Shown piece by piece: positions 1 to 8,043 of a DNA stretch of 64,000 nt. Made by a program: the position numbers and the translations under genes. The stretch is taken from contig NZ_JAVDXW010000001.1 of NCBI RefSeq assembly GCF_031458135.1, forward strand, positions 2,728,001-2,792,000, read 5' to 3'. Position 1 is the stretch's first letter, and each line of letters begins with the position of its first letter. Source of the DNA: Haloactinomyces albus. GTDB taxonomy: Bacteria; Actinomycetota; Actinomycetes; Mycobacteriales; Pseudonocardiaceae. The notes below the pieces were generated by a model. That model was given only the letters and a program-made list of their open reading frames with translations. It made no database searches and had not been told where the DNA came from.

Positions 1-187
1 GAGCGGTACCGACGAGGTCGAGGAGGCGTTGCGACGGCTGCGGGAGTCCGATGGCCTGTTGCGTGCCCGCAAGAAACTCGACGAGTATGCCGATGGTGCT
101 CGCTCGCAGCTGGAATTCCTGCCGGACTGCCCGGCACGCAATGCCGTATCCGCACTGGTGGACTATGTCGTTGCGCGCACGCATTGA
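1..187 (+). CDS. Polyprenyl synthetase family protein, C-terminal end (5' truncated by window)
   Basis: Only the last 61 codons are present; the gene begins before the window and ends at a TGA at 185-187. The visible peptide is helical and ends LVDYVVARTH. That resembles the C-terminus of actinobacterial all-trans polyprenyl diphosphate synthases (GrcC type), where a helix with LPD is followed by a VV.R(T) end. Such enzymes lengthen prenyl diphosphates for menaquinone side chains in the cytoplasm. The catalytic aspartate-rich motifs lie outside the window and cannot be checked. A nearby htpX gene (4045) supports the call, because grcC1 and htpX are also neighbours in Mycobacterium tuberculosis. 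Confidence 0.62.
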   Translation, partial: SGTDEVEEALRRLRESDGLLRARKKLDEYADGARSQLEFLPDCPARNAVSALVDYVVARTH

Positions 188-239
188 GCCCCCACGGGGG
201 CATGTCACGGCCCGCTGACATCCAGGGAGGATCTCGCCG

Positions 240-1322
240 GTGACATGGCTGTTTACGCAGGTGTGGTTGTGGAGCCTGGCCGCATTCGCCCTGGGATCGC
301 TGCTGACCTGGCTGCTCTTCGTCCTGCCACTGCAACGGAAGCTCGGCACCGCACGTGCCCGAATCGCCGACATGGAATCCGGGACCGTAGCACCGTACCG
401 CGACTACGGCGAGGACGACGAATCGCCGATGAGAGCGGGCGAACAGGAATACACGGCCTGGGACCTGTTGCATGCGGAACACGGCAGCAAGGAGCACCCG
501 GAGCAGTCCCGGGATGCGGACTGGTTGCTCCGGGAGGACGCTGCCGAGACCACCACGGAGATCGCCGCGGTCGGCGTGGCCGTCGACGACGGCGAATCGC
601 GGCGAGAGCACGGACACGGCGCGCAGCCGAGAGCGCGGCAACGAGGTGGGCACACGTACCCGGAGGAACGGCAGGGGCACTTCGCCGGTGACCCCGTGCT
701 GCATTGGGACGAGTGGGTCGAGGCCGTCCGGCAGACGCAGACACCGAATGCACCTGCCGAGGAGCAGGAGTCGCCGGATACCGAGTTCATCCAGCCATCG
801 TCGAGTCCCGACACGCGGGCACCCACGACCGACGTCGTGGCCCCGGGGGACTGGCCCGGTGCGCAGGACGATCCCGATTCCCCGGGGACTGTCGAAGTCC
901 CCGCGATTGCCGAGCACGGACGCACGGGCGGGGCCGGAGCCGATCGGAATTCGGATTCCGAGGCCGATGACCCCGAACTTTCCGGGCAGTTGCGCTCGTT
1001 GTTCGACCCTCTGGTGTCACCCGGTATCGAGCAGGGCAGGCGGGACACCCCGTATGTTCCTCCGGTGGGAGCGGAGAAACCGCAGACTTCCGGCGATGCG
1101 GCGACCGGCGCGCCGGAGTCTCGGGAGTCGTTGCCGCGCCGGATTCCGGGTACGACTTCCAAGCCGGGAACCCCGCCCCGGAATGGAGTGGCCGCGCCCA
1201 AGTTCCGACCGGAGCGGTCCGCACAGCCCCCCGCTGCGCCACGGGAAACCGGGACGGAAGCAGCGCCGGGCGCAGAAGTCGAATCCGACTCGGACAACAG
1301 CGAGTCCGAATCGTCGTCGTGA
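240..1322 (+). CDS. Membrane-anchored acidic, proline-rich protein of unknown function
   Basis: The 360-residue product starts at GTG, with a GGGAGG ribosome-binding site about 10 bp upstream. Residues about 8-30 form one strongly hydrophobic helix (WLWSLAAFALGSLLTWLLF) followed by basic residues. The rest is a long, low-complexity cytoplasmic or surface tail rich in Asp, Glu, Pro, Gly and Ser, ending in an Asp/Ser/Glu run. No enzymatic motif was recognised. It lies 52 bp downstream of the polyprenyl synthase gene and may be co-transcribed with it. In-frame acidic repeat codons continue after its stop (see the 1351-1440 repeat), so the C-terminus may have been longer in an ancestor. Its function is unknown. 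Confidence 0.7.
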   Translation: MTWLFTQVWLWSLAAFALGSLLTWLLFVLPLQRKLGTARARIADMESGTVAPYRDYGEDDESPMRAGEQEYTAWDLLHAEHGSKEHPEQSRDADWLLREDAAETTTEIAAVGVAVDDGESRREHGHGAQPRARQRGGHTYPEERQGHFAGDPVLHWDEWVEAVRQTQTPNAPAEEQESPDTEFIQPSSSPDTRAPTTDVVAPGDWPGAQDDPDSPGTVEVPAIAEHGRTGGAGADRNSDSEADDPELSGQLRSLFDPLVSPGIEQGRRDTPYVPPVGAEKPQTSGDAATGAPESRESLPRRIPGTTSKPGTPPRNGVAAPKFRPERSAQPPAAPRETGTEAAPGAEVESDSDNSESESSS

Positions 1323-1350
1323 ACGCCCACGGCATCCTCTTTCGGACAGG

Positions 1351-1440
1351 ACGGCCGGGATGACGACGGTCAGGATAGCGACGACCGGGATGACGACGGT
1401 CAGGATAGCGACGACCGGGATGACGACGGTCGGAATAACA
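1351..1440. repeat. Three tandem copies of a 30-bp unit
   Basis: Copies lie at 1351-1380, 1381-1410 and 1411-1440. The second differs from the first by one base, and the third diverges at its end. The array begins 28 bp after the stop of the upstream acidic protein gene and is in the same reading frame, where each unit would encode DDDGQDSDDR. It ends about 40 bp before the 3' end of the convergent Lrp-family gene. Confidence 0.9.
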
Positions 1441-1483
1441 CAGCGCGCATTGCGCACGGCTTACTGTTACCGAGCTCGCCCGG

Positions 1484-1930
1484 TCAAGCCTGCGGCGGCC
1501 GGTCCAGCAGGCGGGAGAGCACCACGGTCGACACCGTGCGGTTGATGAACTCCACACCGCGCAGCCGTTCCAGCGCGGTTTCCAGGTGATGGATGTCGGC
1601 GGCACGCAGGTGCACGATCGCGTCCGCCGGCCCCGAGACGGTGTAGGCACCCACAACTTCCGGCAGGGGTTCCAGTCCGCTCCGGATTCGCTGTGTGGGG
1701 ACATTGCCGTGGCAGTGCACCTCGACGAAGGCTTCCGTTCCCCAGCCCAGTGCCTCGGGATCGACCACGGCAGTGAATCCTCGCAGGATGCCCAGGTCCA
1801 GTAACTTGTCGACGCGTCGCTTCACGGCCGGCGCGGACAGTCCGACCACATTGCCGATCTCGGCGTAACTGGCGCGCGCATCGGTCACAAGTTGCGAAAC
1901 GATTCGCTGATCCAAGGAGTCCATGCGCAA
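1484..1930 (-). CDS. Lrp/AsnC family transcriptional regulator
   Basis: The 148-residue protein has an N-terminal winged helix-turn-helix (residues about 3-60; LDQRIVSQL, then YAEIGNVVGLSAPAVKRRVDKL). A C-terminal RAM (ACT-like) ligand-binding domain follows (about 65-140). Its length is typical of the family. Alternative starts are the ATG at 1930 and the ATG at 1924 (MDSLDQR). It is divergent from the DDAH-like gene with a 69-bp spacer, the same arrangement as Rv2324/Rv2323c in M. tuberculosis. It therefore probably controls that gene in response to an amino acid such as arginine; this is an inference from position. Confidence 0.9.
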   Translation of the reverse strand: MRMDSLDQRIVSQLVTDARASYAEIGNVVGLSAPAVKRRVDKLLDLGILRGFTAVVDPEALGWGTEAFVEVHCHGNVPTQRIRSGLEPLPEVVGAYTVSGPADAIVHLRAADIHHLETALERLRGVEFINRTVSTVVLSRLLDRPPQA

Positions 1931-1999
1931 TATTCTGCCGCATCAAGCGCAACACAGGGTTATTGAGTCGCCATCAGCACAGTGATTAGATTTCGAATC

Positions 2000-2869
2000 A
2001 TGCCGGTTCCTGCTGCTCTTGCTGTCGAACTCCGTGCGCGTAACGAGGCGCCTTCGCGAACGCCGATGCACCGCCATTACCTGATGTGTCCTCCGCAGCA
2101 CTTCACGGTCGAATACTCGATCAATCCGTGGATGGATCCGAACACGCCGGTGGACACCGAGCTCGCGATGGCCCAGTGGCAGGAGTTGAAACGCACCTAC
2201 GAACGACTCGGGCACACGGTCGAGGTGATCGATCCACAGCCCGGACTTCCGGACATGGTGTTCTCGGCGAACTCCGGCACCGTCATCGACGGCCGGGTAC
2301 TGGGGGCTCGCTTCCGGGCTCCCGAACGCGCTGCCGAGGCCGAACACTTTCGCCGCTGGTTCAGCATGCGGGGCTACCGCGAGTTGGTCATGCCGTCGCG
2401 GACGAACGAGGCCGAGGGAGATTTCGCCTGGACCGGCGAGCTCCTCCTGGCAGGTTGTGGTTTCCGCACCGACCCGGAGGCACACGCCGAGGCGCAGGAG
2501 GCCCTGGGAGTGCCGGTGGTCTCGCTACGGTTGACCGATCCCCGCTTCTACCATCTGGATACGGCACTGTTCGTATTGCAGCACGGACCGCACCCGCAGG
2601 TCGCTTATTATCCGGAGGCGTTCTCGCCGGGATCGCTCAAGGTGCTGCAGCGACTGTTTCCCAGCGCCGTGATCGGCAGCGCCGCAGATGCCGAGTGCCT
2701 CGGACTCAACGCGGTTTCCGATGGCAAGAACGTGGTCCTGCCGATGGAGGCGACCGACCTGGCCGAACAGCTCAGCGAGCGTGGTTACGCGCCGCTGCTG
2801 TTGGACATCTCGGAACTGCGCAAGTCCGGCGGCGGGCCCAAGTGCTGCACCATGGAACTCCGCGATTGA
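2000..2869 (+). CDS. ddaH: Dimethylargininase-like amidinohydrolase (DDAH / arginine deiminase superfamily)
   Basis: This enzyme of the guanidine-modifying superfamily is expected to hydrolyse a guanidino group of dimethylarginine, arginine or a relative in the cytoplasm. Visible features are the N-terminal RRYLMCPP-like segment (RHYLMCPPQHF), PGLPDMVFSANSG, EGDFAWTGELLLAG (acidic residues of the active site), RFYHLDTALFVL (catalytic His) and GGGPKCCTMEL (catalytic Cys near the C-terminus). I prefer the ATG at 2000. A GTG at 1982 in frame is possible, and the first family-conserved residues follow the Met at 2066. In many actinomycetes a rocD aminotransferase follows, but here the gene ends in a perfect hairpin and the next gene is convergent, so the enzyme stands alone. 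The exact substrate is uncertain. Confidence 0.85.
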   Translation: MPVPAALAVELRARNEAPSRTPMHRHYLMCPPQHFTVEYSINPWMDPNTPVDTELAMAQWQELKRTYERLGHTVEVIDPQPGLPDMVFSANSGTVIDGRVLGARFRAPERAAEAEHFRRWFSMRGYRELVMPSRTNEAEGDFAWTGELLLAGCGFRTDPEAHAEAQEALGVPVVSLRLTDPRFYHLDTALFVLQHGPHPQVAYYPEAFSPGSLKVLQRLFPSAVIGSAADAECLGLNAVSDGKNVVLPMEATDLAEQLSERGYAPLLLDISELRKSGGGPKCCTMELRD

Positions 2870-2908
2870 GCGGCTGCCGCCGGTTCGCGGGGAACCGGCG
2901 GCAGCCGC
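2870..2908. terminator. Perfect 17-bp hairpin between convergent genes
   Basis: The arms 2870-2886 and 2892-2908 are exact reverse complements with a 5-nt loop, immediately after the ddaH stop codon and 7 bp from the end of the convergent YceI gene. There is no clear T-tract, as is common for actinomycete terminators. It should serve both directions. Confidence 0.8.
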
Positions 2909-2915
2909 GTCGTGG

Positions 2916-3815
2916 TCACTCGTCCAGGACGGCTTGTACGTCGAGTTGGAGTTGTATGGTGGAACCGACGACGGCGATCCCCTTGTTCAGGATCTGTTGC
3001 CAGTTCACGGCGTAGTCCTCCCGCCGGAGTTCGGTCTCGCACAGGCACGCGGCTCGCGTGCCGTTCCAGGAACGCTGTCCGAGGTAGCTCGTGTTGAGCT
3101 GCACGGGGCTGGTCGTGCCCCGGATCGTCAATGATCCGTTCACCATCCACCGGTCACCCCGCAGCGGTGAGAGCCGGTCGCTGGTGAAGTACAACTTCGG
3201 ATGGTTTTCCACGTCGAGGAAATCGGCCGAACGCAGATGGTCGTCACGCATCTTCACACCGGTGTCGATGCTGGCCGCGTCGATGGCCACCTCGATGTGC
3301 GACTGCTCGAAGGGTGATTCCACCCGGATGTGGCCCTCCAGAGCGCGGAACGCTCCGTGGATCTTCGACATGCCGATGTGCTGGGCGATGAACCGGGCTT
3401 CGGTGTGGTCCGGATCGAACCGCCAGATACCCGGTTCCGGCAGTGTCATCGCTGCGTCACGTTCGAGCTGCACGTGTCCGATGGAGGTGTGCCGGTTGGT
3501 GCGTACGTCGGCCTTCGTGCCTGCGCGGAGGTAACCGCCTGCGGTGATGGAAACCTTGTGCACGCCCGGTGGCACAGTGGCGAGGTAGAAACCGTACGAA
3601 TCGGTTTTTCCCTGTCCGACCCGTTGGTTGAGCCGGTCGACCACGGTTACGGTAGCTTCCGGGAGCGGGCTGCCGCGTTCGTCGTGCACCTGGCAGCTCA
3701 CGACGCCGCCGTCGAGGGGAGTCGGTGGGAGATCCGCCCCCGCACTCTGCCGTCGCGGTTTACGGGCAGCGCCCTCGCTGGACGAACCACGTCGACGCAG
3801 CTTGGACAGGACCAT
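2916..3815 (-). CDS. YceI family protein with N-terminal carboxypeptidase-regulatory-like domain
   Basis: The 299-residue protein has two domains. Residues about 38-118 form a transthyretin-like/carboxypeptidase regulatory fold (GSPLPEATVTVVD, GFYLATVPPGVHKVSITAGGY). Residues about 128-297 form a YceI lipocalin-like beta barrel (WRFDPDHTEARFIAQHIGMSK, DHLRSADFLDVENHPKLYF, GSLTIRGTTSPVQL). YceI barrels bind polyisoprenoid-like lipids in known members. The N-terminus is basic with no clear signal peptide or transmembrane helix, so it is probably cytoplasmic or exported by an unseen route. The fusion is found in actinobacteria. It lies convergent to ddaH, and its promoter lies in the 229-bp gap to htpX. 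Confidence 0.9.
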   Translation of the reverse strand: MVLSKLRRRGSSSEGAARKPRRQSAGADLPPTPLDGGVVSCQVHDERGSPLPEATVTVVDRLNQRVGQGKTDSYGFYLATVPPGVHKVSITAGGYLRAGTKADVRTNRHTSIGHVQLERDAAMTLPEPGIWRFDPDHTEARFIAQHIGMSKIHGAFRALEGHIRVESPFEQSHIEVAIDAASIDTGVKMRDDHLRSADFLDVENHPKLYFTSDRLSPLRGDRWMVNGSLTIRGTTSPVQLNTSYLGQRSWNGTRAACLCETELRREDYAVNWQQILNKGIAVVGSTIQLQLDVQAVLDE

Positions 3816-4044
3816 GTGACTCCTTTCTGTTCACCCGCCCCCATGCGAGCAAAATCGCAGAGACGTAGTTACGTGCAGGGAGTTTAGTCGTGCCCCGGTG
3901 GACCGGTGATCACGGCGCGGACCGAGTGACTGGCCTCCCATTGACACGGGGGCGGGGAACTCGGGGTCGTGCTCACACGTTCTCCGGGGCGAGTAGTCCA
4001 CGACATGAACAGGTGGAAAGCTTCTCAGCGGAGGCGTAAGCACG

Positions 4045-4917
4045 GTGCACAGTCACGTCAACGGTGTGAAAACGGCGCTCCTGCTGGGGGGAATGAGCGC
4101 ACTGGTGCTGCTGATCGGGTCGTTGTTCGGCCGGGTCGGCCTGGTCGTCGCACTGATCGCCGCGCTGGTGATGAACGGCTATGCCTACTTCAACTCCGCC
4201 GATCTGGCACTACGGTCGATGCGGGCCAGGCCGGTCACCGAGCCCGAGCAGCCTGTGATGTATCGCATCGTCCGCGAGCTGGCGACCTCGGCCAGGCAGC
4301 CGATGCCCACGTTGTACGTGAGTCCCACGAACGCGCCGAACGCGTTCGCCACCGGCCGCAACCCGCGCAACGCCGCAGTGTGCTGCACGAGTGGCATTCT
4401 CGGGCTGCTCGACGAGCGTGAGTTGCGCGCTGTCCTCGGCCACGAGCTGTCCCATGTCTACAACCGCGACATCCTGATCTCCAGCGTGGCCGGAGCACTG
4501 GCCAGCGCCGTGACCTTCCTGGCCAACTTCGGGTTGCTGTTCGGGATGGTCGGGGGCGAGGGCGAGGACCGGCCCAACCCGTTGGCACTACTGCTGGTGG
4601 CATTGCTGGGTCCGGTGGCCGCCGGGGTCGTGCAGATGGCCGTGAGCCGGTCCCGCGAGTACCAGGCCGATGCGTCCGGGGCCGGGCTCACCGGGGACCC
4701 GCTCGCCTTGGCTTCGGCACTGCGCAAGCTGGAGCGTGGCACCCGGCAGGTGCCCCTGGCGCCGGAGCCGAGACTGGTCTCGGAATCGCATCTGATGATC
4801 GCCAACCCGTTCCGACCGGGAGAACGCATGGCGCGTCTGTTCTCCACGCATCCACCGATCTCCGAGCGCGTCGAGCGGTTGGAGGGGATGGCAGGACACC
4901 GGCTTCCCCCCGCCTGA
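4045..4917 (+). CDS. htpX: Membrane zinc metalloprotease HtpX (M48B)
   Basis: HtpX degrades misfolded membrane proteins from the cytoplasmic side. The 290-residue product has two N-terminal transmembrane helices (about 10-28 and 31-50), the zinc motif HELSH at residues 133-137 (H133, E134, H137), a second hydrophobic pair (about 143-200), and the third zinc ligand in SREYQAD (E205). It ends with [13 protein letters not shown], as in family members. The start is GTG, with GGAGG about 10 bp upstream. The neighbourhood (polyprenyl synthase upstream, yajQ downstream) matches the M. tuberculosis htpX region. A palindromic terminator follows. Confidence 0.95.
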   Translation: MHSHVNGVKTALLLGGMSALVLLIGSLFGRVGLVVALIAALVMNGYAYFNSADLALRSMRARPVTEPEQPVMYRIVRELATSARQPMPTLYVSPTNAPNAFATGRNPRNAAVCCTSGILGLLDERELRAVLGHELSHVYNRDILISSVAGALASAVTFLANFGLLFGMVGGEGEDRPNPLALLLVALLGPVAAGVVQMAVSRSREYQADASGAGLTGDPLALASALRKLERGTRQVPLAPEPRLVSESHLMIANPFRPGERMARLFSTHPPISERVERLEGMAGHRLPPA

Positions 4918-4938
4918 TGCCCGCACCCGGCCGGATTT

Positions 4939-4962
4939 TTGCAGTTTCGCGCGAAACTGCAA
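4939..4962. terminator. 24-bp perfect palindrome downstream of htpX
   Basis: The palindrome is centred on TTTCGCGCGAAA and is followed on the + strand by AATTTTATAT, so as RNA it forms a 10-bp stem with a CGCG tetraloop and a U-rich tail. It lies 21 bp after the htpX stop and 24 bp before the convergent rmlA end. A second palindrome with almost the same core (TTTCTCGCGAAA) follows rpoC at 60075-60104. Confidence 0.7.
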
Positions 4963-4986
4963 TTTTATATCCACGCGAAGTCGCGC

Positions 4987-5868
4987 TCACCCGTCCGCGC
5001 CGGCTGCCCGGGCGACGGACATGACGTAGTCACCGTAGCCGGACTTGGCGAGCTCGGCTCCCAGGGCATAGCAATCCTCGGCCGAGATGTAGCCCATGCG
5101 TAGGGCAATCTCTTCCAGGCAGGCGATTCGGACACCCTGGCGGTGTTCGAGGACCTGCACGAACTGGGCCGCTTCGAGCAGGGAGTCGTGGGTCCCGGTG
5201 TCCAGCCAGGCGAAGCCACGGCCGAGCTCGGTCAGGTGAGCCCGCCCGCTCCGCAGGTACTCCAGGTTGACATCGGTGATCTCGAGTTCGCCCCGGGAGG
5301 ACGGCCGCAGGTTTCTGGCGATATCGACCACGTCGTTGTCGTAGAAGTACAGGCCGGTGATGGCTTTGTCGGACCGGGGGTGTGTGGGCTTTTCCTCGAT
5401 GGAGATCAACTTCCCGTCGGTGCCGGTCTCGCCGACGCCGTAGCGCTGCGGGTCACGCACCGAGTAACCGAACAGCATGCAGCCCTCGAGGCCGACCGTG
5501 TTCTCCTGCACGAGCCGGGACAGACCCTGCCCGTAGAAGATGTTGTCGCCGAGGACCAGAGCCACCGGGTCGTCACCGATGAAATCCGCACCGATCACGA
5601 AAGCCTGGGCGAGTCCGTCCGGCTGCGGTTGCTCGGCATACTCGATGCGCAGCCCGAACTGTGCGCCGTCACCGAGCAGTCTGCGAAACAGGGGTAGATC
5701 GTCCGGGGTGGAGATCAGCAGGATGTCGCGGATTCCCGCCAGCATCAGCACCGACAGCGGGTAGTACACCAGCGGTTTGTCGTAGACGGGCAGCAGTTGC
5801 TTGGAAACGACCTGTGTGAGGGGATGCAGCCTGGTGCCGCTGCCCCCGGCCAGTACGATCCCCTTCAC
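4987..5868 (-). CDS. rmlA: Glucose-1-phosphate thymidylyltransferase RmlA
   Basis: RmlA makes dTDP-glucose from glucose-1-phosphate and dTTP, the first step toward dTDP-rhamnose and other deoxysugars of the cell wall. The 293-residue length is standard. Diagnostic motifs are [11 protein letters not shown] (residues 8-18, nucleotide-binding loop), [11 protein letters not shown], the LGDNIFYG metal/sugar segment, YGVGE, SIEEKP and [11 protein letters not shown]. It starts 24 bp downstream of yajQ on the same strand, so the two are probably co-transcribed. No rmlB, rmlC or rmlD gene is present in the window. Confidence 0.96.
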   Translation of the reverse strand: MKGIVLAGGSGTRLHPLTQVVSKQLLPVYDKPLVYYPLSVLMLAGIRDILLISTPDDLPLFRRLLGDGAQFGLRIEYAEQPQPDGLAQAFVIGADFIGDDPVALVLGDNIFYGQGLSRLVQENTVGLEGCMLFGYSVRDPQRYGVGETGTDGKLISIEEKPTHPRSDKAITGLYFYDNDVVDIARNLRPSSRGELEITDVNLEYLRSGRAHLTELGRGFAWLDTGTHDSLLEAAQFVQVLEHRQGVRIACLEEIALRMGYISAEDCYALGAELAKSGYGDYVMSVARAAGADG

Positions 5869-5891
5869 TCGGATTCTCCTCGAATCGACAC

Positions 5892-6383
5892 TCAGCGGTA
5901 GTTCTCGAACTGCAGCGCGACGTCGAAGTCCCCGTGCTTGAGCATCTCGATGACCGCCTGCAGGTCGTCCTTCTTCTTGGCGGACACGCGAAGCTGATCG
6001 CCCTGGACTTGTGCCTGGACACCCTTGGGGCCGTCGTCACGGATCTTCTTGGAGATCTTCTTCGCGGTGTCCTGGGCGATACCCTGCTTGAGGGTGCCGG
6101 TGACCTTGTACGCCTGACCGGAACTGGTCGGCTCGCCGATGTCGAGAGCCTTCAGCGAGACACCACGCTTGATCAGCTTTTCCTTGAAGACGTCGATGGC
6201 TGCTTTGCAGCGCTCCTCGGTTTCGGACTCCAGCGTCACGGACTCCTCGCCCGCCCAGCTGATCCTGGTTCCGGTGCCGCGGAAGTCGAACCGGTTCGCC
6301 AGTTCCTTGGCCGCCTGGTTGAGTGCGTTGTCGACCTCCTGGCGGTCGACCTTGCTCACCACGTCGAAAGAAGGGTCTGCCAT
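5892..6383 (-). CDS. yajQ: YajQ family cyclic-di-GMP-binding / nucleotide-binding protein
   Basis: The 163-residue product begins [17 protein letters not shown] and ends ALQFENYR, both hallmarks of YajQ (UPF0234). Two RNA-recognition-like folds are expected: residues about 5-85, with [12 protein letters not shown], and about 90-163, with [21 protein letters not shown]. Some homologues bind cyclic di-GMP, but the role here is not established. The start is the ATG at 6383, with GGAGGTGGAGCAG directly upstream; an upstream in-frame extension to 6425 is not supported. It is first in a short operon with rmlA. A GGDEF/EAL protein exists elsewhere in the window, though no direct link is shown. Confidence 0.93.
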   Translation of the reverse strand: MADPSFDVVSKVDRQEVDNALNQAAKELANRFDFRGTGTRISWAGEESVTLESETEERCKAAIDVFKEKLIKRGVSLKALDIGEPTSSGQAYKVTGTLKQGIAQDTAKKISKKIRDDGPKGVQAQVQGDQLRVSAKKKDDLQAVIEMLKHGDFDVALQFENYR

Positions 6384-6442
6384 CTGCTCCACCTCCTGGG
6401 CACATTCATGCAGTCCTGCCGACACGCTACCGGGTCACCCCC

Positions 6443-6474
6443 TTGTCGATGGCGTGGACGCCGGTATGTATGAT
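6443..6474 (+). promoter_or_regulatory. Candidate promoter of tRNA-Tyr
   Basis: TTGTCG at 6443-6448 is followed by overlapping -10 candidates TATGTA (6465, spacer 16) and TATGAT (6469, spacer 20), 34-43 bp before the tRNA. The match is only moderate. Confidence 0.4.
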
Positions 6475-6507
6475 TTTCCCTGTCAGCCAGCGGTGCTGGC
6501 ATGCTTC

Positions 6508-6588
6508 GCCGGGTTGCCCGAGCGGCCAAAGGGAGCTGACTGTAAATCAGCCGCGCAAGCTTCAGAGGTTCGAATCCTCTACCCGGCA
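6508..6588 (+). tRNA. tRNA-Tyr (anticodon GTA)
   Basis: The 81-nt gene folds as a class II tRNA. The acceptor arms GCCGGGT and ACCCGGC (6508-6514, 6581-6587) pair perfectly. The anticodon loop CTGTAAA carries GTA at 6542-6544, a longer variable arm follows, and the T arm contains GGTTCGAATCC. The CCA end is not encoded. A strong terminator hairpin follows 12 bp later. Confidence 0.97.
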
Positions 6589-6600
6589 CACGAGGGAATA

Positions 6601-6640
6601 CGGCCCCCTGACCTGCACCGACAGGGCAGGGGGCCGGTTT
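6601..6640 (+). terminator. Terminator of tRNA-Tyr
   Basis: The arms 6601-6610 (CGGCCCCCTG) and 6627-6636 pair perfectly around a 16-nt loop and are followed by GTTT. Confidence 0.75.
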
Positions 6641-6996
6641 CGTGCGGTCCGGCTTTACTCGGTGTAGCCCGGAATCACCCGGCGACTCGCATCGGTTCGA
6701 CTCCGGCGTTCAGCCACCTGGAGACACATGCGTGCCGGAGGGCATAGGGCGTTTGGCTAGTGGAGAGTCGGTCACCTCGGGCACGAACGCGATGAGGTGA
6801 CCGACCTTGTCGGTATGTACACCGACCCTCGGCGTGTCATGGCGTGTAGCGACCGTACGGTGCGAATTTCTCGCACCATCTCGGTGCGGGAGCGCAGGCT
6901 CGGGCCACGTCAGCTGGTCGTCATGACTCCGGGTGTACGGATGGGCTCCCTGCCGTGTGCTTCCTGCTGGGATCGAGAGATCCGGCCTGGTGGGGG
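6641..6996. other. Intergenic stretch with one inverted repeat, no supported gene
   Basis: No reading frame here has convincing coding bias or a recognisable product. A perfect 12-bp inverted repeat (6767-6778 and 6794-6805, arms GTCGGTCACCTC) with a 15-nt loop is the only structure. It could terminate the minus-strand oxidoreductase transcript or bind a regulator. Confidence 0.5.
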
Positions 6997-8043
6997 CTAG
7001 ACGGTGAGGACGATCTTGCCGACGTGTTGATGCTCGCGGAAGGCCTGCTGGGCACGGTGTATGTCGGTCAATGAGTACTGTGCGGCTACGCGTGGCCTGA
7101 CGGTGCCGCTCGCGGCGATGTGGGCGAGCCGGCGGAAGTGTGCCCGGGTGTGCATCGAGGAGCCGATCAGCCGCAGGTTGTGCAGGTACAGGCGGCGAAG
7201 ATCGAAGTTGACGACCGGGCCGGCGACTGCACCCGCGATGACCCAGCGCCCGTTGTCGCGCAGCAGTGGTACGAGCTTCTCCACCAATGGGCCGCCGGCG
7301 ACATCGGCGACCGCGTCGAGGTGTCCGCCGGCCGCTGCAGTCACCTCGTCGGTGAGGTCATCGGCGTCGCGTGAGAGGGCCGAGGTGGCTCCGGCCGTTC
7401 GTACCGCTTCCTGCTTGCTCCCGCTGGTGAGGGCCACCACGGTGGCGCCGCGGGCACTCGCGAGCTGAACCAGCGCCAATCCCACCCCACCGGAGGCACC
7501 GGTCACGAGCACGGTCTCCCCGGACTCGATCCCGGCACGTTCGAGCATGCCCATCGCCGTGCCGTAGGCAATCGGCAGGCAGGCCAGCTCCTGGTCCGAC
7601 AGCGGGGAGTCGGTCATGTCGTGAACCCGGTCGGAATCCACCGCGATGTATCCGGCGAAGCCACCGTCGGCCTCGCTGCCGAGCAGTCCGGCTGGGGGCG
7701 CGTCGTCTCCATCGTGTGCGTAGAGAGCAGGATCGACGAGTACGCGACGGTTCACCAGCTCCGCAGGCACTCCGGTTCCGACTTCGGCGACCACACCCGC
7801 GATGTCACCGCCCTGCGTCCGGGGAAACGAGATGCTCCCACGCCAACCCGCCAGTGCGTCGGGGTCGCCGGGCAGTCCGTATGCGCCTTCCCGAGTCCAG
7901 ATGTCGGTGTTGTTCATCGCCGCGGCGGTAACCCGTACCAGTACCTCGCCGGCACCAGCGACCGGTACCGGCCAGTCGGTGCGCACGTCGAGCATGTCGG
8001 GCCCACCGTGGCCCCTCAGGACAGCCGCGGTCATCGTCGTCAT
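6997..8043 (-). CDS. Zinc-less medium-chain dehydrogenase/reductase (quinone oxidoreductase-like)
   Basis: The 348-residue product has an N-terminal GroES-like domain (residues about 5-145) and a Rossmann domain with ETVLVTGASGGVGLALVQLA (about 170-195). It ends with HRAQQAFREHQHVGKIVLTV, typical of the family. The zinc-ligand cysteines of classical alcohol dehydrogenases are absent, so it should be an NAD(P)H-dependent reductase of quinones or enones. The ATG at 8043 overlaps the stop of the upstream MFS gene (ATGA), showing translational coupling. A second Met at 8034 is an alternative. The substrate is unknown; linkage to an exporter and a LysR regulator suggests a response to a small organic compound. 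Confidence 0.88.
   Translation of the reverse strand: MTTMTAAVLRGHGGPDMLDVRTDWPVPVAGAGEVLVRVTAAAMNNTDIWTREGAYGLPGDPDALAGWRGSISFPRTQGGDIAGVVAEVGTGVPAELVNRRVLVDPALYAHDGDDAPPAGLLGSEADGGFAGYIAVDSDRVHDMTDSPLSDQELACLPIAYGTAMGMLERAGIESGETVLVTGASGGVGLALVQLASARGATVVALTSGSKQEAVRTAGATSALSRDADDLTDEVTAAAGGHLDAVADVAGGPLVEKLVPLLRDNGRWVIAGAVAGPVVNFDLRRLYLHNLRLIGSSMHTRAHFRRLAHIAASGTVRPRVAAQYSLTDIHRAQQAFREHQHVGKIVLTV

Noticed and set aside
472-1545. A 357-codon frame overlapping the first full gene and the 30-bp repeats
   Set aside because: It is an Arg-rich shadow of the GTG-started acidic gene, and its end runs antisense into the Lrp-family gene.
6690-6740. A tRNA-like T arm (GGTTCGACTCC) after tRNA-Tyr, considered as an attachment site or tRNA fragment
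   Set aside because: No acceptor or anticodon arm can be formed around it and it does not repeat the 3' end of the adjacent tRNA-Tyr gene.
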